Assembly: GCA_033439255.1 (NCBI GenBank)
Contig: JAVRDV010000017.1
Location: 1-64,000 of the forward strand
DNA length: 64,000 nt
DNA from: Hericium rajendrae
Lineage: Eukaryota; Basidiomycota; Agaricomycetes; Russulales; Hericiaceae
Direction: 5' to 3'
Of this stretch, positions 23,654-35,962 are shown piece after piece. Both the position numbers and the translations under genes were made by a program. Positions within the stretch are counted from its first letter, which is position 1. Each line of letters starts with the position of its first letter. The notes beneath the pieces were generated by a model that saw nothing but the letters and a program-made list of their open reading frames with translations, searched no databases and had not been told where the DNA came from.

Positions 23654-26600
23654 TTACATGCCAAACTGCGATGGAGGATCGTCGCCTCTAGCAAGAGCAA
23701 ATGCAGCTTCTGCGGTGGTTGCGAATTCTGCCCACATTGCACTCTGATGGGCTGCATATGCCAAGTGACCCAGTTTCCCCTTCCTGTCAGCCCATATCTT
23801 CCTAGCATTCCAGGCTGCTCCACGTGTCCTGAACCCGCGGACAGTCCACTCCATTTCAAATGGAAGCACTACCATTTGCTCCTCCCAGCGATGCAACCGA
23901 GCACGGGCGCGGAGCCATTGGACACAATGGACTGTAAGACAAGGATGAACAATTGGACATGCAAGAATGATTTTGGCTCACAATCTGCCAGCCATGTAGC
24001 CTCAGCGGAGTCCCCTTTCACATCTACACTCCAGAACCATGGCAGATTTGCATTCCGCAGCCCCCTTGCCGCGGGATCCAATACCGCGGTATGGACCTTG
24101 AGCTGTGCCCTCTCCAGCAGCTGAAGTCGTTTCAGGACCAATGACTTGACTTTCAATGTAACTAATGCCTCTCTTGCCTTCCGATATATGCGGGCCTGCT
24201 GTTGTACTGTGTTTTCGATGGACATGACATCTGCCCAGGCTCGGGTTTTGCCGCGTTGACTGCCAGCATTGCGGACGTCATGTCTGAAAACAAACACCTT
24301 ATGTCCCAATGCTAGACGAAGGCTCTGCAAAGCATCATTTGCTTGGCCCTCCCTCAACTCGGCCTCCTTGGCAACAAGCGAGCGCATCTCCGGCAACGCG
24401 CGCAACTCGTCGTCCAGGCAGGATGGGATTGACAGGGCGACCCTCTCCACTGGGACATACACATTTGTGCCGTCTGCTGCAGCATTCCCTGGAGCATGTT
24501 GCTGTTCCGGCTGCTCGATATCCTCGCCATCTTCACCTACAAGGTCGAAGTCTTCCCCTTCATTTTCAGACAATGGGATGCCACCACCTGTGACATCTGT
24601 ATCCTGTGGGAGATAGTCGCCTGCCGCCCTCTCAAATGTCGAAACCCTGGCCTGGAGACGACGTCTGCGGTCTGCTAGATCATTTTTCTGCTCCGCGGTA
24701 AGGTTTTTTCCCAACTTGCACAGATGTGCTAGGATAGATAGCCTGCCAGTTCCATTAAAAGAATGAAATGCTGAATGAATAAGGCATTCTTTGGCAAGAC
24801 TTACTGAGTTTCCTGAATGCGAAGTCCTAGAGTAATCCATGCCGTGGCACCTTGCCCCTTTTCCTTCTTTCGCTCTCGCTCATTCAATTTGGATAGGATC
24901 TCTGCTCTTGAAGGGGCTGTGTATCCCGCGGAAATCAACCCCTTGCCGCGGGAACACGTCGTACCAAGTTATGCGCACCTGTTTTGATTACTGTGTCATA
25001 TATCGGGACCATGACTTCAGGCTTATCGCTGCGCTTATCCTGCGCACGCTGCTCTGCTTTGAGCCACGTGTCCCTATTCTCAGCCCCGACTGTTGCGTCG
25101 ATATTTTCGAACCCAAGACGTGCCTCCGCAATGCCTGCCTTGCCCTCTTTATACTTGCAGGTAAGGTACGATACTGTGCACCATGATCAGGATCAATGAT
25201 TATTGCTCGGGAGTGAATGAACCCACCCATCCCTGTCATCTTTTTCCAATTTGAGTCATTCATATGGTCGTCCAGGACCTCTCGGCGATGAGAAGTCGTC
25301 ATACCAGACGTACTGCGAGAAATCTCGTTCAGTGGTGCCCAGAGTGTTTCGACGACTTCCCCATCAAACTGTCTGGCTCCAATGATGTAGTTTGGTGAGA
25401 ACGACGGGATGCAAGTATCCTTGTGTCCGTGGACATGGAACAGCCCAATCGCCTTCTTCATTTCCTTCAAACTCATTGGAAGGTTGAGATATGGACTTCT
25501 CTCTACTCGCTCATTGAAATGCTTCCACCATTGACAAATGACGTCATAGTATTTCAAGATGATTTCTATCCCTTCAGTATTGTGGTTGATGGCCTGCACA
25601 TGGAGTAGTCCATGTTCATTTGTCTGGTTGAGGGGGGTGCATGAGCCATGCTGCGGGATAGCGATATGGAACCTGCGGGACGCACCTTTCGCCTTTTTGA
25701 AAGTCAACAACAGAATGGGGATAGTAAGCACCATGGCCACAGGCGGTAGCACCGATTCCGGTGTTTTCAATGTTGTGACGATCCGAGTTGACACAGTTTA
25801 CAGCGCGGTGCTCATTGCAGGTGGAGCGCTAAAACATGGTCAAGCAACCTTGACCCACGGCAATGCTGAACCACCCTACCTTGGTGACCTCCAAAGCAAC
25901 TTTAAGATGTTCCTGATACTCTTTCCTTCCCACCATGAATCCGGTGCCATCACTGAGCTGGACATCATTCTCTGGCTTTCGCATCTTCACCCCAGTCAAG
26001 TCAAAATTGCCATCCATGACAAATGTTCTTAAGAAAATCCACCTGACGAGGTATGAATCTGAGAGGAATATTCTTGAGGTGACATGCAGCTTACTTCCGT
26101 GGATCTAATTCCTTCCAATTGTCCGGCAAGTTGAACCCTGGCTGAGGGCATGCTGCACAAAACAGCGCAAATGCACCCGCGGCATCTGGCTTGTCCAAGT
26201 CCGTATGGCCAGCCCCAAACCATTTTCTCAACTTCATATCACGCCATTCTCTCTCTACTCTGAGAAGCTCTCTGTACCGATTCTGGAGGAATATCTGATC
26301 AAAGAAATTTCCCTCTGATTACAAGAAAGTATGTATCTCACCGGTACACTGGCCGGAAATGCACTGCTCGTGAGCCGACGCAGTTTCGCATAGAAATGCC
26401 AGGCTGTGGTCTTGCATTCTAAATTATCCAGTCGGAAGTCATCCAAAACATGAAACGTGAATGCAGATTGTGGTGCATTGAAGGAGGCTGGGAAGAAGCC
26501 CATCCGAAACAGCTGCTTTGCTGGTGCCTCTGCATCTGGACACTGACACCATACGACTGGCAGCTGATGGACTCCGTTCGAATCGATCAAGCAGAGAATG

Positions 26601-27390
26601 GGATTGCCTTCATTATCCATGTCCTGCTTGCAGACTGAATCTGTCTGGAAGTGCAGTGTGTTGTCTTCGTTACTCTGGTTCGTCTGATCATCCTCCGCAT
26701 CATCGTCCTCATCCTCAACCCGGACTCCATCTCCCTTCCAGCTTCCCACGGCATGTGGACATGCTTCTCCACCGTGACCAAGGTGGACCCGAACACCAGC
26801 TAGACGCAGCCATGAAGGTGCAAAAAATTCGCCAGTCCACTTTTCAACGCGATGGAGTGGAAGTGCCAGATGGCGCCGTGCGTAGCATGCTGTGCATTCA
26901 AAGGGTCGGCCCACACAATCTCCACATTTCCACAGACCTGGGCGTTCCTTGCATGAGATGCACTTGCCATCCGCAGGCCGACATTCATGCTCCAACAGGA
27001 TATGGAGATAATCCTGACGCTCATCAAGCCATTCCCGTAGGAAGTCATGCTGGCCCTATTGTAAAGCCAGTCATGCCGCCGCACTACGTGACTCGATGCC
27101 AATTCAATACTTACCTTCCTTAATGTATTTGCAAGGGGTACACGATTGGGATCCACATCCGGTATGGTGTCCTCTTTCGGGCCCTCTCCAGATTGCTGAC
27201 TGGATGCGCCACACAGTGGTGTGCTCCTGGCCCGGCGGGCCGGGTTGCTGGGATTCACATTACGGATTGGAATCGCAACTTGGCGATATCCGCGGGACGT
27301 CTCCTTGAGCACTAGTGCCACTCGAGCCGGTTGACTTGGATTGCCAAATTCCTTGCGACGAACCCTGGTAGTACTCTTTCTGGTTACCAT
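23654..27390 (-). pseudogene. KDZ transposase, damaged (copy 2)
   Basis: A multi-exon gene from ATG at 27390 (MVTRKSTTRVRRKEF; exon 1 27115-27390) to the stop at 23654. Order: basic N-terminus; GQHDFLREWLDERQDYLHIL; CxC2 cluster (CRPADGKCISC, WKCGDCVGRPFECTACYARR) in exon 26342-27055; SNGVHQLPVVWCQC; FALFCAACPQPGFNLP; catalytic core with TFVMDGNFDL (Asp 26012-26014), YYDVICQWW (25543-25545), GLFHVHGHKDTC and ARQFDGEVVETLW; and a long C-terminal helical part ending in LRARARLHRWEEQM. The motif style differs from copy 1, so it belongs to another KDZ subgroup. One base appears missing near 25.6 kb, between NMDYSMC and AINHNTEG. Otherwise the exons join well. A TET/JBP gene lies only about 90 bp upstream, same strand. 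Confidence 0.82.
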
Positions 27391-27482
27391 GAGATTGGGT
27401 GAAGATGACTGTAGAATACAAGAACACGGCAAACCTGCTCGACGAGAACATGTGTAAATTTGATCGATGGTATTCGTAACTC

Positions 27483-28943
27483 TTATCGATGGCAATTATC
27501 ACCATCTTCATCAGCTAGACCATCTCTATCCTGCAGCAATAAATCCGAATACTCCCACAGGTTCATCCAGCCTGGAGAAATAACCTTTGCCCATTCGTGA
27601 ACATTGTCTCTCAAAAACCATGCATAGCAGATACGCTCTCCGCGGAATGGGCCCACAGCATGGTTCAGGGACTTCCCTGCCACGGCTATGACTGTGCGCC
27701 TGGGGTAGTTCAGGGTCCAATTCAAACCAGGAAGGTTGAATCGGGCCCCGGAGTAGTCTCCAATGGTACACAAGATGTCGTAGCCTCCAGTCAGGCCTTG
27801 GCTATCTCTGTGTGATGGGGTGATGCGATTTGATATGATGGAGACTCCGTTGAATACCGAACTCCATCGATGTGCAACTGAAGCCAAGTGTTCATCTTCC
27901 CTCTGTACGCCAATCATGGAAGCCGCGGCACGGTAAAGGTCTGGGTTGACCACTGCTAGAATTGCACTGATAAGAGCCGCGGATTCCGCAATATCTCGGA
28001 GCCATTTGAATGGTTTCGCTGTCATTTTGTTGCGACGTTTTGGGTTCAAATTTGCTGACACCGTCCAATCATCACCTGGCATCTGTACATACGTCAGAAC
28101 GTAGCCTACGTATACGCATATATCCACTGCACATACATCATGACCCTGTGCAAACCATCCTGGAGAGAGGGTGACCGTGCCAGGTGAGAAGCGATGGGTT
28201 GCCGCGGGATCAATGAAGAGCCCAGCATACTCACGCCATGTTGCCTGGCTGGCGCTGGTAGCAACTTTGAAGTGTTCATTGAGGTGCTCTGTAGCCTCTA
28301 GCATCTTCCTCTGCATGTGGAAATCATAAAAATATTGCATATCACAACTGAAACTAGGCATACTTCATGCTCCTCTGACAACAAGTCAGGCAAGTACCAC
28401 AAGAAGGCCTGTTCCCCGATATCGACCCCGACGCAAGGATTGGTCTGCACTGGGCGGTCAGATAGAGGCGGATAGCGCTTCAAGAATGCAGGGTGTTCTC
28501 AGTCCTCCTCCGCTCTGCGTAGCAAGCCATGTCCCAATGTACTTGTACTGCCAAGCACGTCAATCAGATGCCGCGGTACGATGCCGTAAACATACCTCTG
28601 GTTTCCGCGGCATCTGCCAGTTTGTGGGCAATGAAGTCCAACTCGATCAGAACATGGAGAGGTAGTATTGCAGGCCTTCGTACATCGCTAATGCTCGATC
28701 CCGCGGCTCCCCTCTGTGCCAGAACATTTGCAAAGCAGGCAGAAAGATAGTCTGCCATTTCAACCTCATATGGGCATGCAACCGCTCTGGAATAAGGGAT
28801 GGGCAGGAGAGGTGACATGGCAGGGGCAGGCAGGGTGACAGCAACGACACAGGTTCTATTGATGGTGCGTTCATTAATGATTGCTTATGTTTGGTTCCTA
28901 CGCGGCTATTGCTGGGCGTAGATACATCGTGCTGCCTTGCCAT
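27483..28943 (-). CDS. TET/JBP-type 2-oxoglutarate/Fe(II) dioxygenase, HRD subclass
   Basis: Minus-strand gene. The first Met (28943, MARQHDVSTPS) is a guess. An exon encodes EVEMADYLSACFANVL and VLIELDFIAHKLADAAETR. The next encodes CVGVDIGEQAFLWYLPDLLS. The last (28322-27483) encodes ATWREYAGLFIDPAATHRF, SPGTVTLSPGWFAQGHD, an in-frame intron, and the catalytic core. Iron ligands: ITPSHRDSQ (His 27810-27812, Asp 27804-27806) and KSLNHAV (His 27660-27662). The 2OG-binding Arg is in GERICYAWFLRDNVH (27633-27635). These motifs match a large Agaricomycete dioxygenase family related to TET/JBP and distinct from the gene at 13.7 kb. Expected role: oxidation of modified bases in nuclear DNA; substrate not shown. 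With the downstream acceptor near 28.5 kb no stop interrupts the frame. Confidence 0.8.
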
Positions 28944-29384
28944 CTTTAAATTCATTTTTTGGGGCGGAATGTGTTTTTGTGGGTTTCTTATCACCGCATC
29001 TATTGCTGAGGCATCGAAGCTGTGTTATGCTTTGTATGTAATCATCAAATGGCTGCTGGCACCACTCCGCGGCAGGGACAGCCCTTGCTGCATAGTGCAG
29101 TGTCGCTGGACTGCATGACTGACGATGTCTCTTGCTCATCGACATTTCAGAGACAAGAATATAAATAGTTTGCTGTGTGCTGTAGATTGAGACCGTTGCC
29201 TACTACCTGACTGTTGGCCACTGCAACGTCTTGCTGTGCCCCAGACTTACGATAGCTTCACGCTAACCGACCGGGTGATTTAATACCGACGGCATTCGCT
29301 TGGGTAAGTGCTACGTGGTCCTCTCAACAAGTCAACCTACACCCTTACCCTCCCACATCCTCATTCCTACCTCCATCTGACAAA
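28944..29384. other. Intergenic, no gene seen
   Basis: This is the divergent space between the minus-strand dioxygenase and the plus-strand small gene at 29385, and probably holds both promoters. A stretch at 29.0-29.15 kb has short open frames with no family resemblance. No repeat unit was recognised. Confidence 0.4.
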
Positions 29385-29937
29385 ATGGCACCTCGCGGAC
29401 CTTCCAAGGGCAAGATGAACAGCAAGAAGCCCAAGTCAACTGCGCCGCGGGACGTTCCCCCTCCCAAGGGTATCGATCCTAAGACCCTTTCGCTCCCGGA
29501 CAGATACAAGAAGGTCATCAAGGCATATGTCGAAGAGTTCCGGGATGGCGATAAGCAGGCACGACAGATAGTCATCAACAATGCCATGAATTCAATGAGG
29601 GATAAGTATCCGAAGGAGTTCAAGGACTGGAAGGAAGACAGGTTTCTTGTGAAGCGGGTAAGCGTGCACCACATCATGTCATTCCTTCCATATTTAATCC
29701 TTGTACCAGGCAGTCGCTCAGTGGTTCAACAACAATGGTAGAAAAAAGGAGACAGGCCCCGACCATCACTTCGTCAGCAAGTACAACAAGTGGCTGGTCG
29801 CAGCGCAAGTTAGAAAAGCAGACTTGGACGCATTCATAGCACACCATGCTCCTGACGTTAACCTCTTTTCGAATTGGCAACAATTACTGTCTGCGTTCCT
29901 CAAAGAACATGTGGATGCAGATGAGGAGCCGATGTAA
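29385..29937 (+). CDS. Small basic protein with WFNNNGRKK motif, two exons
   Basis: Exons 29385-29657 and 29710-29937 join in frame to 166 codons (donor GTAAGCG, acceptor TTGTACCAG). The N-terminus is very basic (MAPRGPSKGKMNSKKPKS). A helical region follows (DRYKKVIKAYVEEF, SMRDKYPKEFKDWKEDRF), then RAVAQWFNNNGRKK across the splice junction. The end is acidic. The arrangement (helix, then a WF-N-basic motif) resembles the N-terminal module of several expanded Agaricomycete families and could bind DNA, but this is inference. The gene appears whole. It is followed immediately by the AGTC-rich array. Confidence 0.6.
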
Positions 29938-29954
29938 TAGAATTTGCTTAAGAT

Positions 29955-30545
29955 CCTTGACTATGTAGTCACTGTTTAGCTTAAATATCTGCACGGCTGA
30001 ATGTAGTCAACAGTATAGTCAATTTTTTAGTCACATAGATTAGTCGTACAATCTACTAGGATGTCTGGTATCATAGCAGTGTGACGGTATAGTAAACAGT
30101 CGGTGAAGCAGTCAGTCTGATAACAAGTCACCGAAATAGTCACTGTATATAGTCAAGAATATAGTGCTGTACAGTAGGTATGACTGCTTGCAAATAGTCA
30201 ATCAACTAGTCACCATCCGTAGTCACGGAACGAGTCGCCTACCTTGTGTAGCCGGTTCACTTAGTCGCAATGGGTGTGGACCTAAATGACCAGTGGCTTT
30301 CCAGCTATAGTCACTTTTGAGTAGTCGATAACAACAGTCAATACACAAACAAAGTACTCCTACCAAAGACAGTCATACCAACCAGTCGCATATAGATAGT
30401 CATATCAACAAGTCGGTGTGAAGCAGTCATGCCAATTAGCTACAGCGAAGCAGTCATGTTTACAAGCCAAACTGAAATAGTCATTCCAACGAGTCGACAT
30501 GGACTAGTCATGCCAATTGCGAACTAGTCAAATCCAATGAAGCAA
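29955..30545 (+). repeat. Strand-biased AGTC array (left)
   Basis: About 29 copies of AGTC, mostly TAGTCA, CAGTCA or AAGTCG, occur on the plus strand within 600 bp, spaced irregularly by about 10-30 bp; roughly two or three would be expected by chance. The reverse complement GACT is rare. The array codes for nothing. A matching array in the same orientation lies at 45000-45385. Repeated short motifs of this kind are typical of subterminal transposase-binding regions, but no element end was identified. Confidence 0.8.
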
Positions 30546-30652
30546 TAACACGACTATGTGGTCGCTATTTGTCGCTGCATATGAGCATCAGACCTACAGC
30601 TGGACCATCATCAGCAACATACGAAGTTCTGAAAAAGCTAAACTCACCTAGT

Positions 30653-31883
30653 CTAGTCAGAGTCCGACTCGATCTCAATCACGTCCGAAACCTGCTGGTA
30701 AGCTGGCTTGGATATGACCCGCCTTTTCCCTCTCGCACTCGAACACCCTTCTTCGAAGTCATCCTCACGAGTGCGCTTAAGGCGTTGTTGAGAACCGCTC
30801 GCAACTGGCTGTCGATCGAGTGCCTCTATGACCTTTGATCTTCTTTGACCTTCGTGAACCACAGCGGTCGAACGTTCTCGTCCAAGATCGTTCGATCCCA
30901 GGACATCACGAAGTCTGGCACGGAAGTCTTCAGCATGCACATCTAGGTCTCGTCCCACAGAGACCTTGTGAAAGCGCCAGATAAACGGGACATCAGGAAC
31001 GATGGGTTCCCATCGACAGTCTTTGACAACACAGGAATCCCATGAGCACTGAACAGGATCGAAGATGTCGATGATGTTGGTGGGCTTGATGTCGAACAAC
31101 CTAGACAAGACAGGGATGTGATAGAGAATATTGAATGTTTCAGCTTTCGGCCACGATAGTCGCTTCAAGATCGGAGAATGATCATCCTGCAGGACAAAGA
31201 TCAACTTCAACCCTATGCCACCTTGAGAAGAGCAACTCACCTGTGCGAAGAATACACTCAGGATACCTTCTTTCCCTTCATCACGTTTATCTTGCCCCTC
31301 GCGATCGCCAACGTACACCGTCGGAGACGATGGAATCATCCACTGCGGATCGAGTATATTACGGCGCAGAGGAGGCTCAGTTATTGCCCCGTGATGGGCC
31401 ACCGAAAGACTCTGTCGCTCTTCTGCGTGCCCTGGAGGCGAAGAATTCCAGCCATTTCTCACCTGTGGCAATGCTGGCCGTCCACCTCCCCCCACGTCTT
31501 CCAGAACCACGGGGCTTCCCCAAATGCTCGCGCTTCGCAATCGCTGCACCCTCCTTCGACAAACTAGCTTGCTCTGCTCATGCACGGCGAAAACGCTCAA
31601 CAAGTGCCAACTTTTCTGGAGAGAGTTGGTCAGTTATCGCATTCCATCCTGTCGCACAGGTCTCCCGTTCACGGCACTGAAAAGGCTGGTCAGCGGTATT
31701 GCGATCAAAGTATAGGTCGTGACGTACGATGTAGTACCAACGCCCGACGTTGGCATTTTCAGTCTGGTACTGTAGGCCCGACGCTCGAAGTCCATGGTCA
31801 CAGACAACATGAATAGGCTGGGGGCAAGGCCCTGCTAGCTTCTCCACAAATGCTTTGAGCTCAGGATCTGCTTTGGGCGACAT
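30653..31883 (-). CDS. Hypothetical protein with GRF-zinc-finger-like start
   Basis: The start at 31883 (MSPKADPELKAFVEKLAG) leads into VVCDHGLRASGLQYQTENAN and GRWYYI, recalling the first half of a GRF zinc finger (C-x-HG ... N-x-GR-x-YY). The reading frame continues through a TGA at 31578-31580 (CGA in a repaired reading would be Arg) into KEGAAIAKREHLGKP. Downstream exons encode VYVGDREGQDKRDEGK and, after an intron (GTGAGTTGC to TTGTCCTGCAG), DDHSPILKRLSWPKAETFN and PVLSRLFDIKPTNIIDIFDP. It ends in a basic tail with RKRRVISKPA and an acidic SDVIEIESDSD stop. Exon borders in the middle are unclear. Probably a member of an Agaricomycete unknown family; it may be inactive. Confidence 0.45.
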
Positions 31884-32243
31884 GGATGGCAGAGGGGTAG
31901 GAGGAGAATGGGAGCAAAAGGGTATCGACCGGAGGAAGAGACATTGCTATATATTCGCCAGACAATAAATGACCAAAGTGTCGTCAGCAAGGCCACATAC
32001 CTCGAACAATAGCTTGGGCCCATTCACTTCGCCCCGCAGCCACAATTGATCTCTCCACCACCCATTGCCACTCAGTCAAAGCGAGAATTACAGCCGCAAT
32101 CGACCTCCCCACCACTCATAACCACCCGGTCAAGGCGAGAACTATTGTTCATTGTACGATACGAGAAGAAGCAACCAATTTCTACAATCTAGTACAATAT
32201 CCCACGCAGAATATTACTATGACAATTTGTCTCATCCAGCGAA

Positions 32244-34554
32244 CTATCTCCGGGAACCCCTGGTCCCTGCTGCTTTCTTACGTTTGGACTCCGGCTCATT
32301 CTTCTTTGTTGTCACCTTCGTGTTCGTTTTCTTCGTCGCGTTCACTTTCTTCGTCGTGATCGCTGTCTTCGCACATTTGGACACCGGGGGTTGGTCTTCA
32401 GTATCAGGTGCCTTCCGCTTCCTGAAATTTAAGAGATAATAAGAACATACATCCAAGATAATGAAAGGAAATGAACTGACCTGAGTCGCGAAGAAAGTGG
32501 AGCCTCTGTGCTCGATTCGGCAAGCGTAGAGTGAGCTTGGATACGTCCTGAGCGGCGCCGTTCACCGTCAACACCAGCTGATTGGCGTTTAGAGCGGCGT
32601 GAGGCTGTCGCTCCCTTATGAACGTCGCCGCTCTTGGAAGAGCGCAGCTGCTTCTTGAGCTGCGGTGGGATATGGGCTTGGGAAGTAGGGCCATGACCAA
32701 TACGCGCACTCGAGGCCTCATCTTTGTCCTCCTCCCCATCATCACTCCCCTCGTCCTCATGGTCTCCCTTGTCGCCGTCCTCGGCCTCGGCCTCCGCACC
32801 GTGGTTCTCATCATCCTCGACCTCAGAGTTCTCCTCGTCTCTGTCTTCGGCCTCGGCCTCGTTCTCAAAGTCAAGATGTGCTCTGCCATCGACTCTCCCC
32901 TGGCTCTCACCGTGTCCCGCGCCCTCGGCAATCAAATCACTTGCTTGTCCAATACGGTCGCCTTCATCATCCGACACGTCCGCGATGCGACGAGCGTGCA
33001 ACGAAACCTGCGTGATGGGGAAGGCTGCACATCCGATTCATCATCGGAACCTTGGGACGCGTCTGCAAGATGGCGGGGAAAAGGGAGGCGTGGACGGGTC
33101 ATCGTAGATGTTCGAGATTCTCGCAAGGCAGACTGAATGGCTTTCCCCTTCCCCTTGCTTCGCCTGGGAGTCACGAATTCCTGTGTCTGAGAACGAACGG
33201 GTGTACTGAACGTGGGATGGGCTTCTAGGGTAGCAGGGGCATCCTTGCTAGGCGAGAGGGTCTGTGAACGTGCCCTAGAGGCCACGGGTGAAGGGAAAAT
33301 GTCCTCCAAGTAGGTTTTGAATGTGTCGGAGAGGAGGACATCGGGAGATTGAAGCGCATCGACAAGGGGGGTAAGAATCGACCCATCAGGTCCGAAGGCA
33401 TCGCTATCAGAAGGACGTCAACGCAAAGATGGGTGTGGCATATCAGAGTACCCACACAGTCATTTGCAATATTCCCTGGTCATTTCGATACCCTACAACA
33501 GAGCACATCACCACATTGCACTGCTCAGTCCAGGCTCGGCCGTAGTGTCGAATGGTGCTATTCAAGTTTCGTAGTTGTCTACGATTGAGCGAGAAATCAG
33601 TAAAGTCACAGCGGACACGGATGTAGCAACCTACTCGATACGTTCGAGATCTGATTGGGAGACGCCTTCGCGCTCCGCCGCAAGAATTTGGGCTGCCTTC
33701 TTCTCCTTCTTCCTTTCATGAAACTCCACCTTCGCGGTGGCGGCACGATCTTTCCATAGCTTGAGAGTGTCCGGGTCTTTGAGCATCTCAGTGAGCTCTT
33801 CGTTGATACGAGCTTGAGCGCTCTTTCCATCCTTAGGACCTTCTTGACGAATCGCCGCCAAACGTTCTTGAACCTGGGGGTCTTTCTGCATGAGGTCTCG
33901 CGCGCTAGGAGCGCGATTGTTGCCAAGATCCGCCGCCTTGAGGGCGAGAGGCTTTGGTTTGGAAGATCTGGCGGAACTGTTGTTCTTGCCTTCCAAAATG
34001 CCCTTGACGTGGTTGGAGAGCCATTTCCGAATACGCTGGAGGGACGTGAGGATGGAATGCGAACACAGATAACCAGAACTTACGGAATCAATTTCTCCCA
34101 TGCGCTCCTGCACCTCTTCGTCGTTTTCCAGAGTCCCATCCTTTTTTCCTCATGGGTTGGCAGGAAACTCAGAGCGGAAGTCTTTGATCAACTCCTTCTT
34201 CCACTTCACAAGCTCGCTGTTCTGTTTGGCGGTTGCATGGCCTTCAACAACTCGTTCGCAGAGCCAAGCGTATTCCTCGGGCGTTGTCCACCGCTCATTC
34301 GGCATGAGTGTCAAGGTCGTTGGAGGGATGCACTGGAGGTTTAGAGTGTACGTTCGTTAGACAGAAGGGACGGACGGAGAGAGTTTAACACTTACCGACA
34401 GGACAGCACTTTTATTCCTCGACACTTGATTGAAAGATATGCCACTTGTGGCCGTGGCACCAGAGGAGAATAGACTCGCAGAGCGCGCTGCCACATAGCT
34501 GGATGAATGGAGAGAGGATCTCGATAGCATCGAATGGTCAAAGCTCGACCTCAA
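32244..34554 (-). CDS. Agaricomycete-expanded unknown protein (TTPEE...RKWLSNH family)
   Basis: Exon 1 (34397-34554) encodes MRSSFDHSMLSRSSLHSS. After an intron (34333-34396) comes TLMPNERWTTPEEYAWLCER and WKKELIKDFRSEFPANP, a TGA at 34150-34152, then LENDEEVQERMGEIDS. The next exon opens RIRKWLSNHVKGILEGKNN and holds a long charged helix. A short exon has HYGRAWTEQCNVVMCSVVGY, and the next GSILTPLVDALQSPDVLLSD and TFKTYLEDIFP. The C-terminus is a long acidic/basic disordered tail ending in basic RKRK-type runs. The order (TPE helix, RxxW-x-NH, LxP-DVLLS-TF) marks a large Agaricomycete family of unknown function that I associate with repeat-rich regions. Only the single TGA argues against a working gene. 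Confidence 0.6.
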
Positions 34555-34639
34555 CCAAAGCTAAGTCTACACCGCCAAGCAAACGCTACGACCAGGGCGC
34601 AAAGCATAGCAGCGACCATCTAAGATGCTGAGACAGTAG

Positions 34640-35025
34640 GCCATGCACAAGACCCTGATGACACACCTCTGGACGCACTATGCGTGAAGTCGATCGGTGC
34701 GCCATCGCATGGTTAGAGGCCGATAGGAGGCGGTAAGGTGATGTGGTGTACCAAGATGTATGTGTAGCATGGGATGCCCATCGTGAGGTCCTGACGATGC
34801 ACCTCTCGATGCACTGCGCGTGGAGTCGATTGGTACGCCGCCGTGACAAGGCTATGAATGATAATCCTAGGCAATGGGGCAAATGGGGTGTACCAAGATG
34901 TATGTGTAGCATGGGATGCCCATCGTGAGGTCCTGACGATGCACCTCTCGACGCACTGCACGTGGAGTCGATTGGTACGCCGCCGTGACAAGGCTATGCA
35001 TAATAATCCTGGCAAATGGGAAAGC
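34640..35025. repeat. 140-bp tandem repeat, about 2.5 copies
   Basis: Two near-identical copies of a unit containing GGTGTACCAAGATGTATGTG and GTGGAGTCGATTGGTACGCC start at about 34743 and 34885, preceded by a more diverged partial copy from about 34640. Open frames on both strands repeat with the same period and are not genes. Confidence 0.85.
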
Positions 35026-35654
35026 AGAAGCCGCGCTTCCGCAGGATGTAATGGATCAAGGAAGGATAAAAAGTATTGGGTATCTCACCATGCTGTAGTC
35101 CTTGCCTCTCGCCATTATAATCACTGTACGGAGTCTATTCACTCTTGCGCGACCGCACAAATGAGGATGGTGGGACATGCGGTAAGAAAATGGCAAACGA
35201 GACAATAAGGTGGGGAGGACATACCTACGCTGGATGAGCGATGATCTATATCTTAAGTCTCGATAGAGGGTAAAGAACTCAAGGAAAATTGTGAACGCAT
35301 ATCCGGATAGGATCTGATAGCTGTAGGACACGGGAAAATCGCAGGAGCAAGTTGAAGTTGCGTCGCAAGAAGCGCCTGGTTTAGCGCTGATTACCTCCGA
35401 TGGATTATGTCACCACCAAGCACATCAGCAACGAAGTTCGCCGCTGTCCTGCGGGCGATTTTCATAGTCACAGCGCTCAGACTCTCCTCAATTTCTTTTC
35501 CACTCTAGTTGAGCTCGGTTCTTTCTTTCTCACCGTACTCATTTCCTGCAATCGTTTCATCGAAATCTGTGAGTAATCACTTAGCTCTTCAAGATTCGTT
35601 TACTCTAGCCTTCAGGCCTTCCCATCCCACAACCCCCCCTACATCGCCTTCTAT

Positions 35655-35835
35655 CGGGTGCTGTGTGTACGGAACGAGCTTCACGCATTGTGCGCTCAGA
35701 CTGTGCATACTCTACCCGCACTTCTCAGTCCTCCAACTTGCCTTCTATTGGGTGCAAAATATAAGGAACGAGCTTCACGCGTTGTGCGCTCAGATCTTGT
35801 ACACTCCCCCGACTCTCTTCTCTACAAGTTTCCAA
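35655..35835. repeat. 105-bp tandem duplication
   Basis: The words GGAACGAGCTTCACGC and TTGTGCGCTCAGA occur twice about 105 bp apart (35669 and 35764). It lies just upstream of the gene at 35963 and may belong to its 5' region. 35026-35650 holds no recognised gene. Confidence 0.7.
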
Positions 35836-35962
35836 CCTCAGATACTTCAATACACGTAGTGAGCATGAAGGTTTAGATTCACACCCACGTTACTCATTAC
35901 TGCAATCATTATTTCAGCCTCGTCATGGCCAGTGTCCGACGGCATTTCGACATGTCGTATAC

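Noticed and set aside
28490-28520. In-frame TGA between two exons of the HRD-type dioxygenase gene
   Set aside because: A slightly later acceptor (GGACTGAG) removes it and keeps the frame, so it is not counted as a defect.
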